Both the position numbers and the translations under genes were made by a program. The notes beneath the pieces were generated by a model. The model was given only the letters and a program-made list of their open reading frames with translations, was not told the origin of the DNA and made no database searches. A DNA stretch of 64,000 nucleotides from Isoetes taiwanensis (taxonomy: Eukaryota > Streptophyta > Lycopodiopsida > Isoetales > Isoetaceae): positions 62,001 through 126,000 of the forward strand of contig JAJEKV010000592.1 of assembly GCA_021234155.1 (NCBI GenBank). The letters are read 5' to 3'. This document shows, one piece after another, positions 62,919-64,000 of this stretch (position 1 is its first letter; each line of letters opens with the position of its first letter).

Positions 62919-64000
62919 CACTACAAAAGTTGCCCCATTACGCGTCTATTACGACGCCCGGGACGTCGTTTGAACGTCGATGAACGACGCCAAAAAGTCG
63001 ATGAACGACGCCTATAACGACGTCTACACGTCGTTTTACGACGCGGACGTGTCGCTATACGCGTCGCAACGGCGTCGTCTTAAAGCGACGACGTGACGTC
63101 GTTCAACGACGCCATCGTGACGCGTGGCCACGCCACGGGCGGCGGGCCGCGTGGCGTCGCATTGGTTGGCGTGGCGGGTACCACGTGTTTGACGCCGTTT
63201 AACGACGTTACATTACGCGTGGCCACCACGCCGGCGCGGGCGTCGCCGCGGCGTTACCCGGCGTCGTTCGACGTGGCTTATCGTAAAGCAACGTCGTTTA
63301 ACGACGCCGCGACGCATTTAAAAAAAAAATTAATTTTTTTTTTTTTGTAAATTGAAAAACATAATAATAATACATTTATTATGAATGAAGTTAATACATT
63401 TAATTTAAAGCCTATAAAATGAATTTAACCAATAAAGAAATATAAGATTTTAACGTCATTAAATGATGTCGCTTAAATATATTAAAAAAATACAAAAATA
63501 AATGAAGCCCCAATTTTTTAGCTAAATACATTAATCAATAAATTAAGCTAAATACATTAATCAATACATTAAGCATATTGAAAATTAAATGCTTACCCGG
63601 TACAAGGAGCAAAGTTGTTTTGCACAAACAACGATTTACATACAAAAACAATAAATTCAATGATTAGTAAAATATTAGTATAAATAAACAACTTAAAGGA
63701 AAAAAAAATATGGAAAATCAATGGGGAGGGTGGTTTCAATGACGCCCCTTCTTGGATAACAATTTAACCTAAATAAAGAATTAGTATTTTATTAGCGTAT
63801 TGAAAAAAATTAAATCCTTACACCGAAGGGGTGCCAACTTGTTTTGTAAGAACAACACATTTTGCTAGGAGTGTACATGCAAAACAAAAATTCAATGATT
63901 AGAAAGAAATAGTATAAAACAACTAATAAGGAAAAATTTTGGAAAGAAGAAGGGTCTCGCTCTTTTAACCACATCTTCTTAGATGGGAAAAAAATTAGAA
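62919..64000 (+). mobile_element. CACTA DNA transposon, left end (runs off window)
   Basis: Begins CACTACAAAAG, the canonical terminus of CACTA/En-Spm elements, inside the L1 linker; the three preceding bases AGG are the likely 3-bp target duplication. The subterminal region 62,940-63,310 is packed with CGTCGTT and AACGACG words in both orientations, as expected for transposase-binding repeats. From 63,320 the element turns AT-rich with no coding frame. Its transposase and right end must lie beyond 64,000. Confidence 0.8.
62940..63310. promoter_or_regulatory. CACTA subterminal binding-site array
   Basis: 15-bp palindromes of the form CGTCGTT-N-AACGACG lie at 63,097-63,111, 63,193-63,207 (one mismatch) and 63,292-63,306, spaced 96 and 99 bp. 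A degenerate one is at about 62,964. A 22-bp tandem step (GTCGATGAACGACGCC at 62,976 and 62,998) lies before them. The block has very many CpG sites, in strong contrast to the AT-rich DNA after it. Confidence 0.6.

Overview
This is a eukaryotic window, and most likely comes from a large, repeat-rich land-plant genome. The signs are GT-AG spliced genes in small exons, Ty1/copia fragments, a CACTA transposon end, a plant-type L1 LINE, tRNA-derived SINEs, long dinucleotide microsatellites and several satellite arrays. The lineage cannot be fixed from sequence alone. The LINE proteins look more like those I associate with seedless plants or gymnosperms than with flowering plants, but that is only an impression. 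Almost all long open frames are repeat artefacts or decayed transposon proteins. No rRNA gene, intact tRNA gene, CRISPR array or prokaryotic operon is visible.

Layout. 1-2,560: AT-rich tandem duplication, then a long LTR (plus strand) with a hairpin just upstream of its TATA box. 2,600-6,330: mostly non-coding, with one short intact reading frame resembling VanZ-like membrane proteins (4,490-4,723). 6,336-13,000: satellite complex made of a 19-bp satellite with a strand switch, an ~800-bp duplication, an ~820-bp tandem array, more 19-bp satellite and a ~160-bp dimeric repeat. 13,000-22,830: decayed intergenic DNA with short tandem duplications, two SINEs and isolated exon-like pieces. 22,834-34,790: three LINEs of one lineage, head to tail on the plus strand, each starting directly at a (CT)n tract. 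34,800-36,560: three tandem ~580-bp units, each with a TATA box 42-45 bp before an ATG. 36,600-44,400: remnants of a CACTA-type protein on the minus strand and a divergent, unidentified decayed transcription unit. 45,065-45,704: another (CT)n tract joined to a severely 5'-truncated LINE.

The best host gene is on the minus strand at 48,228-50,445: eight coding exons whose phases join into a 188-residue four-pass membrane protein. A further exon group lies downstream at 47,403-48,094, and a small secreted cysteine-rich frame lies upstream on the opposite strand (52,443-52,628). 53,620-55,150 holds two copia pieces in inverted orientation. 55,800-57,620 is a scrambled pseudogene of the replication factor CDC45. 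59,005-60,600 is a minus-strand copy of the LTR seen at the left edge. 60,607-62,918 is an L1 LINE, broken by a CACTA element that begins at 62,919 and runs off the window.

Apart from the minus-strand gene cluster around 47,400-52,600, nothing here looks like a set of genes working together. The window is mainly a record of nested insertions, tandem amplification and decay.
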